The translations under genes and the position numbers were made by a program. Under the pieces are notes generated by a model that was given only the letters and a program-made list of their open reading frames with translations, searched no databases and was not told the DNA's origin. Positions 11,567 to 20,733 of a DNA stretch of 64,000 nt are shown in pieces (positions within the stretch are counted from its first letter, which is position 1; each line of letters opens with the position of its first letter). The stretch is from the NCBI RefSeq assembly GCF_001245615.1, contig NZ_CWKH01000002.1:310001-374000 (forward strand), written 5' to 3'. Source of the stretch: Mycolicibacterium neworleansense (GTDB lineage Bacteria > Actinomycetota > Actinomycetes > Mycobacteriales > Mycobacteriaceae).

Positions 11567-14436
11567 GCGAAAGCCTCCTGAAGGATCTCTGCGGTGTCGG
11601 TCTGGAACGCCTCGGGTGCCGGGCACGAGCAGGCGAGATTGCGGTCGCCGTGCACGCCGTCGATACGGCGGACCGGCGGCCAGTACTTGTTGAGACGCAG
11701 GGAGGCAACGGGATACGCCGCGTACTGCCTGCTGTAGGGAAGTGCCCACTCGGCGTCGGTGACCTGTTCGGCCGTGTGCGGGGCCTGACGCAGGGGGCTG
11801 TGGTCGAGCGCCCACTCCCCCGAGCCGACCCGGCTGATCTCGTCGTGGATGCCGATCATCGCCTCGATGAACCGGTCGAGCTCGGCCAGGTCCTCCGATT
11901 CGGTGGGCTCCACCATGAGTGTGCCGCTGACTGGGAAGGACAGGGTCGGGGCGTGGAAACCGTAGTCGATCAACCGCTTTGCGACATCCTCTGCGGTCAC
12001 TCCGGTGCGCTTGGTGATGTCCCGGAGATCGAGGATGCATTCGTGCGCGACCAGCCCGGTGTCCCCGGTATAGAGCACCGGGTAGTGCCCGGCAAGCGAC
12101 CTCGCGAGGTAGTTGGCGCCCAATACCGCGGCCTTGGTGGCGGCCGTCAATCCGTCCGGGCCCATGAGTGCCAGGTACGCCCAGGTGATCGGTAGAATGC
12201 CGGCCGACCCATAGTTGGCCGCCGACACCGGTGCCGCACCGTCCTGCAACGGGTCGCCGGGCAGGAACGGTGCCAGGTGGGCACGGACCGCGACCGGCCC
12301 GACGCCCGGGCCGCCGCCACCGTGCGGGATGCAGAACGTCTTGTGCAGGTTCAGGTGCGAGACGTCGCCGCCGAACTCACCGGGTTTGGCTAGTCCCACA
12401 AGCGCGTTCAGGTTGGCACCGTCGACGTAGACCTGTCCGCCGGCGCGGTGCACGAGATCGCACACGGCGCGGACGTCGGTCTCGTACACCCCGTGGGTGG
12501 ACGGGTAGGTGAGCATTATCGCTGCCACCTGGCCGTCGTGGTCGGCGAGCTTGGCCGCCAAGTCGTCGTGGTCGATGTTTCCGTTGGCCGCCGTCTTCAC
12601 CACGACCACCCGCATTCCGGCCAGAACCGCCGAGGCCGCGTTGGTGCCGTGGGCCGACTGCGGGATGAGGCAGATGTCGCGGTGGTCCTCGCCGCGCGAC
12701 CGGTGGTAGGCGTTGATCGCCAGCAGGCCGGCGAGTTCACCCTGGGATCCGGCGTTGGGCTGCAACGAAACCCGGTCGTAGCCGGTGATCTCGGCCAGCC
12801 ACGATTCCAGGTCGCCGATCAGCTCGCGGTAGCCGGCGGTCTGCCCGGCCGGCGCATACGGGTGGATGCCGGCGAACCCGGGCCAGCTGATCGGTTCCAT
12901 CTCGGCGGCGGCGTTGAGCTTCATGGTGCACGACCCGAGCGGGATCATGGTGCGGTCCAGCGCCAGGTCCCGGTCGGAGAGCTCCCGCAGGAATCGCAGC
13001 ATCGCCGTCTCGGACCGGTGCGAATGAAACACGGGGTGCCGCAGGTACTCCGACGTGCGCAGTAGCGCGGCGGGCAGTGCGAACGGATGGCCGGCGGCGG
13101 CTGGGGCCGCACCGAACACGTCGAGCACGCGCCCGATCACCTCGTCGGTGGTGCACTCGTCGCAGGAGATCCCGACATGGTCGGTGTCGACCAGCCGCAG
13201 GTTGATACCGGCGGAGTCGGCGGCCGCCACGATCAGGGGTGCCCGGCCGGGGACCCGGACCATCACGGTGTCGAAGAACCGGTCGTGGACGATCTCGCGG
13301 CCGGCGGCGCGCAGACCTTCGGCCAGCGCGGCGGCATGCCGGTGGACGCGGGTTGCGATGGCACGCAACCCTTCCGGACCGTGGTAGACGGCATACATGG
13401 CGGCGACGTTGGCCAGCAGCGCCTGCGCGGTGCAGATGTTGCTGGTCGCCTTGTCCCGGCGGATGTGCTGCTCGCGGGTCTGCAGTGCGAGCCGGTAGGC
13501 GGGCTTGCCATCGACATCGACCGAGACGCCCACCAGGCGGCCGGGCAGCATGCGCTCCAGCCCGGACCGCACCGCCATGTACCCGGCATGGGGGCCGCCG
13601 AAGAACAGGGGCACACCGAATCGCTGGGCCGACCCCACCGCGATGTCGGCACCCTGTTCACCGGGGGCCGTGAGCAGGGTCAGCGACAGCAGGTCGGCGG
13701 CGACGGTGGTGAGCATGCCCCGTTCACGTGCCGCGGCGATCAGCGGAGCGAGATCACGGACGGCACCGCTGGCGCCCGGCGACTGGAAGACGACGCCGAA
13801 TGCGTCGCCGTCGGGCAGTGCATCGGACAGATCGGCGACCACGACTTCGACGCCGAGCGCTTCGGCCCGCCCACGCACGACGGCCAGGGTCTGCGGCAGG
13901 CAATCGGCGTCCAGGATCACGCGGTCGGAGGACACCGATTTGTTGGCCCGCCGCATCAGCAGCACCGCCTCCGTCACCGCGGTGGCCTCGTCCAGCAGGG
14001 ACGCACCGGCCACCGGCAGCGCGGTGAGATCTTCGATCAGCGTCTGGAACGTGAGCAGCGCCTCGAGCCGGCCCTGCGAGATCTCCGGCTGGTACGGCGT
14101 GTACGCGGTGTACCAGGCCGGTGACTCCAGCATGTTGCGGCGCAGGACGGCCGGGGTGACGGTGTCGAAGTACCCCAGACCGATCATCTGAACTCGCTGC
14201 TGATTGGCCTCGGCCAGCTCGCGCAGCGCCGCCAGCACCTCCGGCTCGGACCGCGCGGCGGGCAGGCGCAGGCCTTCGGGGCAGCGGATCTGCTGCGGCA
14301 CCGCGCTGTCGATCAACTCGTCGGTGGAGGCGAACCCCAGGACACCGAGCATGTGCCGCTCGCCCACATCATCGGGGCCGATGTGTCTGTCGCGAAAAGT
14401 GTTGACGTCGTTGACAATTGCGGTGCACTCAGGCAT
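11563..14436 (-). CDS. gcvP: Glycine dehydrogenase (decarboxylating), P protein
   Basis: PLP-dependent glycine decarboxylase of 957 aa, the normal length for a fused single-chain P protein. It releases CO2 from glycine and loads the aminomethyl group onto lipoyl-GcvH. Seen: [10 protein letters not shown] at the N-terminus, [38 protein letters not shown], and the PLP lysine motif [18 protein letters not shown]. It is the first gene of the glycine operon, 55 nt downstream of the second riboswitch aptamer. The ATG at 14436 is chosen because the family-typical N-terminus follows; an in-frame extension to 14490 would enter the riboswitch-to-gene linker. Confidence 0.97.
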   Translation of the reverse strand: MPECTAIVNDVNTFRDRHIGPDDVGERHMLGVLGFASTDELIDSAVPQQIRCPEGLRLPAARSEPEVLAALRELAEANQQRVQMIGLGYFDTVTPAVLRRNMLESPAWYTAYTPYQPEISQGRLEALLTFQTLIEDLTALPVAGASLLDEATAVTEAVLLMRRANKSVSSDRVILDADCLPQTLAVVRGRAEALGVEVVVADLSDALPDGDAFGVVFQSPGASGAVRDLAPLIAAARERGMLTTVAADLLSLTLLTAPGEQGADIAVGSAQRFGVPLFFGGPHAGYMAVRSGLERMLPGRLVGVSVDVDGKPAYRLALQTREQHIRRDKATSNICTAQALLANVAAMYAVYHGPEGLRAIATRVHRHAAALAEGLRAAGREIVHDRFFDTVMVRVPGRAPLIVAAADSAGINLRLVDTDHVGISCDECTTDEVIGRVLDVFGAAPAAAGHPFALPAALLRTSEYLRHPVFHSHRSETAMLRFLRELSDRDLALDRTMIPLGSCTMKLNAAAEMEPISWPGFAGIHPYAPAGQTAGYRELIGDLESWLAEITGYDRVSLQPNAGSQGELAGLLAINAYHRSRGEDHRDICLIPQSAHGTNAASAVLAGMRVVVVKTAANGNIDHDDLAAKLADHDGQVAAIMLTYPSTHGVYETDVRAVCDLVHRAGGQVYVDGANLNALVGLAKPGEFGGDVSHLNLHKTFCIPHGGGGPGVGPVAVRAHLAPFLPGDPLQDGAAPVSAANYGSAGILPITWAYLALMGPDGLTAATKAAVLGANYLARSLAGHYPVLYTGDTGLVAHECILDLRDITKRTGVTAEDVAKRLIDYGFHAPTLSFPVSGTLMVEPTESEDLAELDRFIEAMIGIHDEISRVGSGEWALDHSPLRQAPHTAEQVTDAEWALPYSRQYAAYPVASLRLNKYWPPVRRIDGVHGDRNLACSCPAPEAFQTDTAEILQEAFA

Positions 14437-14491
14437 GAGGTGACTCCGGTTTCGGGCACCGCGGTTACGCGATGCGTCGTGAAGTAACACC

Positions 14492-14671
14492 TCCCCGCTC
14501 TGTCCTGAAACCTGAGAGCTTTAGCGCGTAGCGCCTGTCCCCTTCGGTAAGCCCGATACACGTGATCGCGCTGTTCTCCAGAGTTGTCTCGACACTGCGG
14601 TATTGGGCCTGAGAGATTCCCGGGGAGGAGTTGCTCCTACGGCGCCTCCGAAGCGGAGGTTCTCCCACAGT
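14492..14671 (-). ncRNA. Tandem glycine riboswitch
   Basis: Two glycine-aptamer-like units in series on the minus strand, between speB and gcvP. Read 5' to 3', the first unit (about 14671-14588) has GGGAGA, GGAGCAACTCC and the signature AATCTCTCAGGC. The second (about 14586-14492) has TCTGGAGAACAGC, CCGAAGGGG and AGCTCTCAGG before the GGACAGAGC closing stem. The linker is only a few bases, typical of tandem glycine switches. In this class glycine binding usually turns on the downstream gcv genes. No Rho-independent stem with a U-tract follows, so control at translation or by Rho is more likely. Confidence 0.93.
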
Positions 14672-14712
14672 GCGTCAACGACGTATTGAGTTATGTGACG
14701 GATGCTACTCGA

Positions 14713-15714
14713 CTAGGGCGCTGTGGCCGCAACTTCTCCGTTCACGGGCAGATTTGACACCCGTCCAGCGACGATCAGCGACACGATGTCGAACACCACG
14801 GTGGCCGCTGCCACGCTGGTGATCTCGGCATGGTCGTAGGCGGGGGCCACCTCGACGACGTCGGCGCCGACGATGTTGAGCCCCGACATCTTGCGCAGCA
14901 TCTTCAGCAGCTCGCGGGAGGTCAGACCACCGGATTCGGGGGTGCCGGTGCCCGGCGCGAACGCCGGATCGAGCACGTCGATGTCGACGGACAGGTATAC
15001 CGGTACGTCGTCGACCCGGCGGCGCACGACGTCGACGGCCGCGTCGGTGCCGATCACATCGAGGTCGCCGGCCCGGATGATCTTGAAGCCCATGCGGGCG
15101 TCGTCGTCGAGGTCGATCTGGTCGTAGATCGGGCCACGGATGCCGACGTGGATCGAGTGATCCTCGATCAGCAGGCCCTCCTCGAACGCCCGCCGGAAGA
15201 TCGTGCCGTGGGTGACCGGGGCGTTGAAGTAGGTGTCCCAGGTGTCGAGGTGGGCGTCGAAGTGGACCAGTGCGACGGGGCCGTGCTTGGCGTGCAGGGC
15301 GCGCAGGTTCGGCAGCGCGATGGTGTGGTCACCGCCGATGGCCACGATACGCCGGTCGCCGCCGGCCAGGATGTCGGAGGCGTGATCCTGGATCTGCCGG
15401 CAGGCCTCGGCAATGTTGTACGGCGTGACGGCGACGTCGCCGGCGTCGACCACCTGCACATGCTCGAGCGGGGCGACGCCGAGTTCCACGTGATAACCGG
15501 GGCGCAGCGTGCGAGCAGCCTGGCGGACGGCCATCGGACCGAAGCGGGCACCGGGCCGGTAGGACGTGCCGCCATCGAAGGGCACACCGAGGATCGCGAT
15601 GTCGTAGTCGGACACCTCGTGGATGTCCGCGATCCGGGCGAACGTGCCCTTGCCGGCATAGCGGGGGACCTTGGTGGCGGGCAGTGCGCCGATGATGCCG
15701 TTACGCGTGCTCAT
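14713..15714 (-). CDS. speB: Agmatinase/ureohydrolase family protein
   Basis: Dimanganese ureohydrolase of 333 aa, probably splitting agmatine or a related guanidino compound to an amine and urea. Metal-binding motifs are all visible: GGDHTIALP, HFDAHLDTWD and SVDIDVLDPAFAPGTGTPE. The ATG at 15714 fits the family length; longer in-frame extensions upstream are not supported. Substrate specificity cannot be read from sequence: guanidinobutyrase, guanidinopropionase and guanidine hydrolase members look alike. It is on the same strand as the gcv operon, but the riboswitch lies between them, so a separate promoter there is expected. Confidence 0.85.
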   Translation of the reverse strand: MSTRNGIIGALPATKVPRYAGKGTFARIADIHEVSDYDIAILGVPFDGGTSYRPGARFGPMAVRQAARTLRPGYHVELGVAPLEHVQVVDAGDVAVTPYNIAEACRQIQDHASDILAGGDRRIVAIGGDHTIALPNLRALHAKHGPVALVHFDAHLDTWDTYFNAPVTHGTIFRRAFEEGLLIEDHSIHVGIRGPIYDQIDLDDDARMGFKIIRAGDLDVIGTDAAVDVVRRRVDDVPVYLSVDIDVLDPAFAPGTGTPESGGLTSRELLKMLRKMSGLNIVGADVVEVAPAYDHAEITSVAAATVVFDIVSLIVAGRVSNLPVNGEVAATAP

Positions 15715-15905
15715 CTGTGGTTTCCAGCCTTTCGACTTGCCGGGTGTTCGACTGCCAGCATCACTGGAGGCGGACATCCGTAGCGAGCAGATATCGCCCA
15801 AACACCGACGACCGCCTTTGAGCATTCGCACAACCACACTGCCTCTTCGACCGGGCCGGAATAACTCCGCCGTCGCCCCGGTTGCAACGGCCATCAGCAC
15901 AACTA

Positions 15906-15921
15906 AACTGGACGTACAGTT
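15906..15921 (+). promoter_or_regulatory. Candidate TetR operator upstream of SDR/TetR pair
   Basis: AACTG-GACGTA-CAGTT is a 5+5 inverted repeat around a 6-nt centre, 31 nt upstream of the SDR start. It overlaps a possible -10 (TAAACT, 15904-15909) whose -35 would be TTGCAA at 15882-15887, spacing 16. Autorepression by the TetR gene two frames downstream is the natural reading, but is inferred. Confidence 0.5.
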
Positions 15922-15951
15922 CAGATACACAAAGAACAGGTGGTCAAAGAC

Positions 15952-16797
15952 ATGAGCGTTTGGTTCATCACCGGAGCTTCCCGCGGATTCGGATTGCAGA
16001 TCGCGCGCGACGCCCTGGACCGCGGCCACCAGGTGGTTGCCACCGCGCGCGACGCCGCCGCCGTCACCGCCGCCCTCGGCGAGGACGAGAACGTGCTCGC
16101 CGTAGCCCTGGACGTGACCAATGAGGAGCAGGCCGCCCAGGCCGCCCAGGCCGCGGTGGATCGCTTCGGCCGCATCGACGTTCTGGTCAACAACGCCGGC
16201 CGCGGACTGCTGGGCGCTGTCGAGGAGGCCACCGACGCCGAGGTGCGCGCCGTCTACGAGACCAACGTCTTCGGCCTGCTGACCGTGACCCGGGCTGTCA
16301 CCCCGATCCTGCGGGCCCAGCGGTCGGGCACCATCGTCAACATCTCCTCGGTCGGCGGGTTCGTCGGCTCGCCCGGCTGGGGCGTCTACGCCTCGACCAA
16401 GTTCGCCGTCGAGGCGCTGTCCGAGGCACTGCACGCCGAACTGCAACCGCTGGGCGTGCACGTCACGGTCGTCGAGCCCGGCTACTTCCGCACCGACTTC
16501 CTGGACTCATCGAGCCTGCAGACCCAGCGCACCATCATCGACGACTACACCGACGGCCCCGCCGGCCAGATGCGTGTCGCCGCGGGCGAACGCAACCACG
16601 ACCAGCCCGGCGACCCGGTGAAAGCCGCCAAGGCCATCATCGACGTCGTGGAATCACCACAGCCGCCGCTGCGCCTGCTGCTGGGCAACGACACCATCGC
16701 GGCAGTCGAGGGCAAGATCGCCCACGTACAGGCCGAGCTCGCACAGTGGCGGAATGTCTCGGAATCAACGGATTTCGACGATGTCGCCGCAAGCTGA
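15952..16797 (+). CDS. SDR family oxidoreductase
   Basis: Classical short-chain dehydrogenase/reductase of 281 aa. It has the NAD(P)-binding TGASRGFG near residue 8, NNAG in VDRFGRIDVLVNNAG, the catalytic Ser in NISSVGG and the catalytic Y-x-x-x-K in YASTKFAVEAL. The C-terminal PGYFRTDF motif is typical of the subgroup often adjacent to TetR regulators. Substrate is unknown. The ATG at 15952 is preferred over one four codons upstream. Its 3' end overlaps the tetR start by 17 nt, so the two are translated together. Confidence 0.88.
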   Translation: MSVWFITGASRGFGLQIARDALDRGHQVVATARDAAAVTAALGEDENVLAVALDVTNEEQAAQAAQAAVDRFGRIDVLVNNAGRGLLGAVEEATDAEVRAVYETNVFGLLTVTRAVTPILRAQRSGTIVNISSVGGFVGSPGWGVYASTKFAVEALSEALHAELQPLGVHVTVVEPGYFRTDFLDSSSLQTQRTIIDDYTDGPAGQMRVAAGERNHDQPGDPVKAAKAIIDVVESPQPPLRLLLGNDTIAAVEGKIAHVQAELAQWRNVSESTDFDDVAAS

Positions 16798-17407
16798 GAC
16801 AGCGGTCGGCGGGGCGGGCGAGGAATTCGTCCGCCCCACCGGCGCACGCAGCGACCGCATCCATCAGGCCATCCTGGTCGCGACGTCCGACCTGCTCGAC
16901 GAGGGCGGGTTCCCGGCGGCCACCATGGACGCGATCGCGGCCCGGTCCGGCGCCAGCAAGGCCACGCTGTACAAGCACTGGCCGTCGCGAACCGCCGTGG
17001 CCGCCGAGGCGTTCGGAGCGATGATGGCCGAAGCGTTGCCCCTGCCCGATACCGGCAGCACCGCAGGGGACCTGGAAGAACAGGTGGTGCGCGTCTCGGC
17101 GTTCTACGGCGGGGCTCGGGGTGAAGTATTCGCGCAGTTGCTCGCGGCGTGCGTCGAGGATCAAACGGGCGCAGCATATTTCCGGCAGTACTTCCTCAAC
17201 GGCCGGCGCGCCGCCATCACCGAACTGTGGCAACGCGGCGTGGCCCGCGGCGATGCCGACGCGAGTATCGCGATCGATGATGTCATCGACATCTTATTCG
17301 GCCCGTTGATCTTCCGACGCCTCAGCGGCCACTATGCCCTCACCGAGGAACACGCCCGGCGATTGGCCGAAACCGCGCTCCGGGGGTTGCTTTTCTCGGC
17401 CGCCTAG
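16781..17407 (+). CDS. TetR family transcriptional regulator
   Basis: DNA-binding repressor of 208 aa. The N-terminal HTH spans about residues 25-70, with ILVATSDLLDEGGF, TMDAIAARSGASKATLYKHW and the usual KHWPSR turn. The C-terminal domain resembles TetR_C_11-type (AefR-like) dimerisation domains. It overlaps the SDR gene by 17 nt and probably represses the pair through the inverted repeat at 15906. The start ATG 16781 is chosen; a GTG at 16754 would lengthen the overlap. It ends 1 nt from the convergent lacI-type gene. Confidence 0.88.
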   Translation: MSPQAETAVGGAGEEFVRPTGARSDRIHQAILVATSDLLDEGGFPAATMDAIAARSGASKATLYKHWPSRTAVAAEAFGAMMAEALPLPDTGSTAGDLEEQVVRVSAFYGGARGEVFAQLLAACVEDQTGAAYFRQYFLNGRRAAITELWQRGVARGDADASIAIDDVIDILFGPLIFRRLSGHYALTEEHARRLAETALRGLLFSAA

Positions 17408-17408
17408 C

Positions 17409-18413
17409 TCATTCGCAGCCGCAGGTCTCCCCCACCCGCAGCGTGGGCACCAGTTCGTCGTCGACCGGCGGATCCCCGAGCAACCGGCCGAGCGCCCGGC
17501 AGGCCAACGCGTCGACGGGTTGTTGCGCGGTGGTGAGGCGCAGCCGTCCGTAATCGACGGCGGCACCGTCGAATCCGACCACCCGGACGTCGTCGGGGAC
17601 GCGCAGACCCGCATCGGCGATCGCGCGAATCGTGGCCGCCGACTGGCCGTAGGTCCCCACCACGAGCGCCCGCGGGACCCGGGCCGCGCTCCGCAGAAAT
17701 TCGCTGACCGCGGTATACGCCCCGGAGGGGGTGAGGTCGGTCCGGATGAGCGGGACGTCGCCACCGACGACGGAGGCGACACCCTCGAAACGCTGCTGCA
17801 CGGTTTCGCGGTCACCGTGCTGGACGTCGGCCTCGGTGTATCCGCCCACGAATGCTATCGCCCGACAGTCGTGGACGCCGAGCAGGTGCCGGGCGAGGAG
17901 TTGACCGGCGTGGACGTGGTCCACCCCGACGATGTCGGCCTCGACCTCACCGCGAATGTTGTGCATCCACACCACCGGGATACGTTCCTGCTGACACAGA
18001 TTCGCGGTCTGCGCGGCGTTGGCCGCCCCGACCACCAATAGCCCGTCCACGCCGACCTCGGCGAATGCGGTGGCGAATTCGAGTTCCCGCTCGGGGTCAT
18101 ATCCGGTGTTGCCGATCAGGGTCAGGTGATCACGCGCCCGCGCTTCCACCTCGATGCGCCCCACGAACTGGCCGAACAGCGGCAACGTGAGGTCGGGTAC
18201 CAGCAGGCCGATCTGCCGCCATCGCCGCGACCGGCGCAGCGCCCTGGCCCGCACGTCCGGCCGGTAATTCAATTCATCGATCGCACGGATCACCTTGGCC
18301 CGCAAAAATTCTGAAACCGGACGCGGGCCGTTGTTGATCACATAGCTCACCACCGCCGTCGAGGTACCGGCGCGGCTGGCCACATCTGCCAGGGTCGGAC
18401 GTTTCCCACTCAC
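17409..18413 (-). CDS. LacI family transcriptional regulator
   Basis: DNA-binding regulator of about 334 aa. The LacI HTH is at the N-terminus (PTLADVASRAGTSTAVVSYV and a hinge ending NYRPDVRARAL). A periplasmic-binding-protein-like sensor follows, with IGLLVPDLTLPLFGQFV, GVDGLLVVGAA and VRVVGFDGAAVDYGRL. The unusual C-terminus TLRVGETCGCE is Cys-rich. The GTG at 18413 places the HTH right after the start and has GGAGGG 10 nt upstream; a longer start at 18488 is possible. It is divergent from the arylsulfotransferase operon, with a 12-bp palindrome in the shared promoter region, so it probably controls that operon. Confidence 0.88.
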   Translation of the reverse strand: MSGKRPTLADVASRAGTSTAVVSYVINNGPRPVSEFLRAKVIRAIDELNYRPDVRARALRRSRRWRQIGLLVPDLTLPLFGQFVGRIEVEARARDHLTLIGNTGYDPERELEFATAFAEVGVDGLLVVGAANAAQTANLCQQERIPVVWMHNIRGEVEADIVGVDHVHAGQLLARHLLGVHDCRAIAFVGGYTEADVQHGDRETVQQRFEGVASVVGGDVPLIRTDLTPSGAYTAVSEFLRSAARVPRALVVGTYGQSAATIRAIADAGLRVPDDVRVVGFDGAAVDYGRLRLTTAQQPVDALACRALGRLLGDPPVDDELVPTLRVGETCGCE

Positions 18414-18504
18414 AACGGGTGGACCCTCCGCTCGTCGATGATCGCTCGAAAGAGTTTGAATCACCTCGATTGTGACGGTTCCGCCCACGCTTCGCCTGCC
18501 TACG

Positions 18505-18516
18505 CTAATCGATTAG
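18505..18516. promoter_or_regulatory. Candidate LacI operator (perfect palindrome)
   Basis: CTAATCGATTAG is a perfect 12-bp palindrome with the central CG expected of LacI-family operators. It lies between the divergent lacI-type gene and the arylsulfotransferase operon, 54 nt upstream of the latter's ATG. Binding is inferred, not shown. Confidence 0.6.
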
Positions 18517-18536
18517 AACCGTAACGAGGAGGACCC

Positions 18537-18569
18537 GTGGTTGTAACCGGACGTTGGTGGAGTAACTGA
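18537..18569 (+). CDS. Possible 10-codon leader ORF
   Basis: GTG at 18537 begins a reading frame MVVTGRWWSN followed by TGA at 18567-18569. It sits 4 nt after an excellent ribosome site (GAGGAGG), better than any site directly before the arylsulfotransferase ATG at 18571, which begins 1 nt after this stop. It could be a leader peptide or a translational-coupling ORF; the tandem Trp codons are noteworthy. It may instead be chance, with the SD serving only as a standby site. Confidence 0.4.
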   Translation: MVVTGRWWSN

Positions 18570-18570
18570 C

Positions 18571-19896
18571 ATGGCATTCGTACGTCTCAGCGGAGTCAGC
18601 TACCTCGATCCCCATCTTGTCCATGACAGCTATGTCCTGTTCACCGGCGCCGACGGCGTTACCCGGGTGATCGACCTCAACGGCACGGTGGTGCACGAGT
18701 GGCCGTATGCCGGTGTGCCCCCGCGCATTCTGGATCCGGCCCTCAACGCCGGCCGCCTCGGCGACGTCGGAGTGCAACTGTCCGACAGCGACGATGCCCG
18801 CGGCGGCATCTACGCCAACGGCACCGTCGGCCTACTCGACTGGAATGGCGACGTCGTCTGGGAATGGGGCGCGCAGGCACCCGGCGGCGCGGCACGGCAG
18901 AACCATGACTGGGAACTGCTGCCCAACGGCAACCGGCTGATCCTGGTGACCGTTCCGCGCGTGGTCCCGAGCCTCGGCACACATACCGTCGGTGATCAGG
19001 GACTTTATGAAGTCACACCTGAGGGCGAGATCGTCTGGCAGTGGCTGGCCGGTGATCACCTCGACGAATTCGGATTCTCTGAGGCGGGCTGGGATGCCCT
19101 GCGCCAGACCGTCACCCGCGACCCCGACGATCCCTGGGGTTATCTGGAGATGAACAGCGCCAAGACGCTGGGGCCCAACCGGTGGCACGCCGCCGATCCA
19201 GACTCCGTCTTCCATCCCGACAACATCCTGATCAGTTTCCGCAAGGCCAACATCATCGCCTTGATCGACAAGTCGTCCGGAACGATCGCCTGGCAGCTGG
19301 GCCCCTATTACGACGCCGAGTTCGGCGCGCAGCACCAGCGGATCAACGTACACAAGGTGCCTCGTCCGGTCGATCAGACGTCCGGTCAGCACAATCCGCA
19401 CATGATCGCCGCCGGGCTGCCCGGCGCCGGGAACATCCTGGTGTTCGACAACCAGGGCGGCGCCGGTTACCCGCCGGCACCACTGGGCATCTACGCCGGT
19501 TCCCGGATTCTCGAAATCGACCCCGCCACCAAGGAAATCGTGTGGCAGTACACCGCTGAAGACTCCGGTCTGCCGTCGTGGACCTTCTTCAGTTCGTTCG
19601 TCAGCAATGCCCAGCGGCTGCCCAACGGCAACACCTTGATCACCGAGGGCATGCAGGGCCGGTTGTTCCAGGTCACCCCCGACGGTGACGTGGTGTGGGA
19701 ATACCACAGCCCCTACCAGGGCTATGGCGTGGCCGGCGAGCCCGAGGTCAAGCAGACCAGGGTGCCCGGCGTCGACCGGCTCACAAGGACCGCGCTGGTA
19801 TACCGGTCGCAGGCCGTGCCGTTCGACTGGGTGCCGGCGGATACTCCGCGCGCATCCCTGCAGGCTGTCGGTACCGATCCGGGAAGCCTTCCATGA
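18571..19896 (+). CDS. Arylsulfotransferase (ASST) family protein
   Basis: Predicted beta-propeller arylsulfotransferase of 441 aa. PAPS-independent ASSTs move sulfuryl groups between phenolic sulfate esters and phenol acceptors through a histidine intermediate. Repeated blade motifs are visible (DLNGTVVHEW, DWNGDVVWEW, TPEGEIVWQW, DPATKEIVWQY, TPDGDVVWEY). Candidate active-site histidines are in NHDWELLPNGN, FHPDNILISFR and QHNPHMI. No signal peptide is seen, unlike the periplasmic enterobacterial enzymes, so this one is probably cytosolic. The stop overlaps the permease start (ATGA), so it is the first gene of a four-gene operon with an ABC importer. Confidence 0.8.
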   Translation: MAFVRLSGVSYLDPHLVHDSYVLFTGADGVTRVIDLNGTVVHEWPYAGVPPRILDPALNAGRLGDVGVQLSDSDDARGGIYANGTVGLLDWNGDVVWEWGAQAPGGAARQNHDWELLPNGNRLILVTVPRVVPSLGTHTVGDQGLYEVTPEGEIVWQWLAGDHLDEFGFSEAGWDALRQTVTRDPDDPWGYLEMNSAKTLGPNRWHAADPDSVFHPDNILISFRKANIIALIDKSSGTIAWQLGPYYDAEFGAQHQRINVHKVPRPVDQTSGQHNPHMIAAGLPGAGNILVFDNQGGAGYPPAPLGIYAGSRILEIDPATKEIVWQYTAEDSGLPSWTFFSSFVSNAQRLPNGNTLITEGMQGRLFQVTPDGDVVWEYHSPYQGYGVAGEPEVKQTRVPGVDRLTRTALVYRSQAVPFDWVPADTPRASLQAVGTDPGSLP

Positions 19897-20732
19897 CAGC
19901 CGGTTTGGCGGTCCGCACGCCTGCGATGAGCCGCCCCGACGGTGCCCGCCCGGCACGGCTTCGGTCGGCGTTCACCCGGTTGGGTGTCCTCGGGTGGACG
20001 GTCGCCGGGTTGGGGATCGCCGCTGCGTTGTGGTCGCTGCTGGTGGCGACCGGACGGTTCCCGCGGCAGCTGTTCCCGAGTGTGCCCGAGATCCTCGCGG
20101 CCGGGCACACCTTGTGGACCGAGGGCCTGCTGGCCGACGACATCCTCGCCAGTCTGCGCAGGGCCGCAGTCGGTTTCGCGATCGGTGCGGCCATCGGGAT
20201 CGTCGTGGCGGTTTTCACCGCGACCACCACGGCTGGTCGCAACCTGCTGCAACCGGTGCTCCGGGTGTTCTCACCGATCCCGACGATCGGTCTGGTCCCA
20301 CTGGCGATCCTGTGGTTCGGGCTGGGCGAGAGCAGCAAGATCCTGGTGATCGCGCTCGGCGTCTTCGTGCCGGTGTGGATCAACAGCCACACCGGGTTGG
20401 CCGGCACACCGGTCGACTATCTGAAGGCCGCCCGCTGCCTGGGGGCCGGCCGTTGGCAGACGTTGTCCAAGGTGGTGTTGCCCGAGGCCGCCCCCGATAT
20501 CGCCTCGGGTCTGCGGGTGGGCGCCGCGATGGCGTTCGTACTCATCGTGGTGGCCGAGATGACCGGCACCACTGCGGGCATCGGCTACCGCATCTCGCAG
20601 GCACAACTGTTCTCCCAAGCGGACCGGCTGATCTTCTGCCTGATCATCCTGGGCATTGTCGGCGCCCTGTGTGACCTGCTGGTCGCCTCGGTCACATCCC
20701 CATTTACCCGCTGGGCCCAAGAGGAGCGCTGA
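19893..20732 (+). CDS. ABC transporter permease (nitrate/sulfonate/taurine type)
   Basis: Inner-membrane permease of 279 aa with about six hydrophobic segments and the BPD_transp_1 EAA-loop around LKAARCLGAGRWQTLSKVVL and LPEAAPDIASGLRVG. It resembles SsuC/TauC. It pairs with the ATPase at 20734 and the lipoprotein binding protein at 21521. The ATG overlaps the arylsulfotransferase stop by 4 nt. The substrate is probably an organosulfur compound such as a sulfate ester or sulfonate, inferred from the operon partner. Confidence 0.9.
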   Translation: MTAGLAVRTPAMSRPDGARPARLRSAFTRLGVLGWTVAGLGIAAALWSLLVATGRFPRQLFPSVPEILAAGHTLWTEGLLADDILASLRRAAVGFAIGAAIGIVVAVFTATTTAGRNLLQPVLRVFSPIPTIGLVPLAILWFGLGESSKILVIALGVFVPVWINSHTGLAGTPVDYLKAARCLGAGRWQTLSKVVLPEAAPDIASGLRVGAAMAFVLIVVAEMTGTTAGIGYRISQAQLFSQADRLIFCLIILGIVGALCDLLVASVTSPFTRWAQEER

Positions 20733-20733
20733 G

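Noticed and set aside
13087..14124. 345-aa open frame opposite gcvP
   Set aside because: Antisense shadow; gcvP is full length and conserved.
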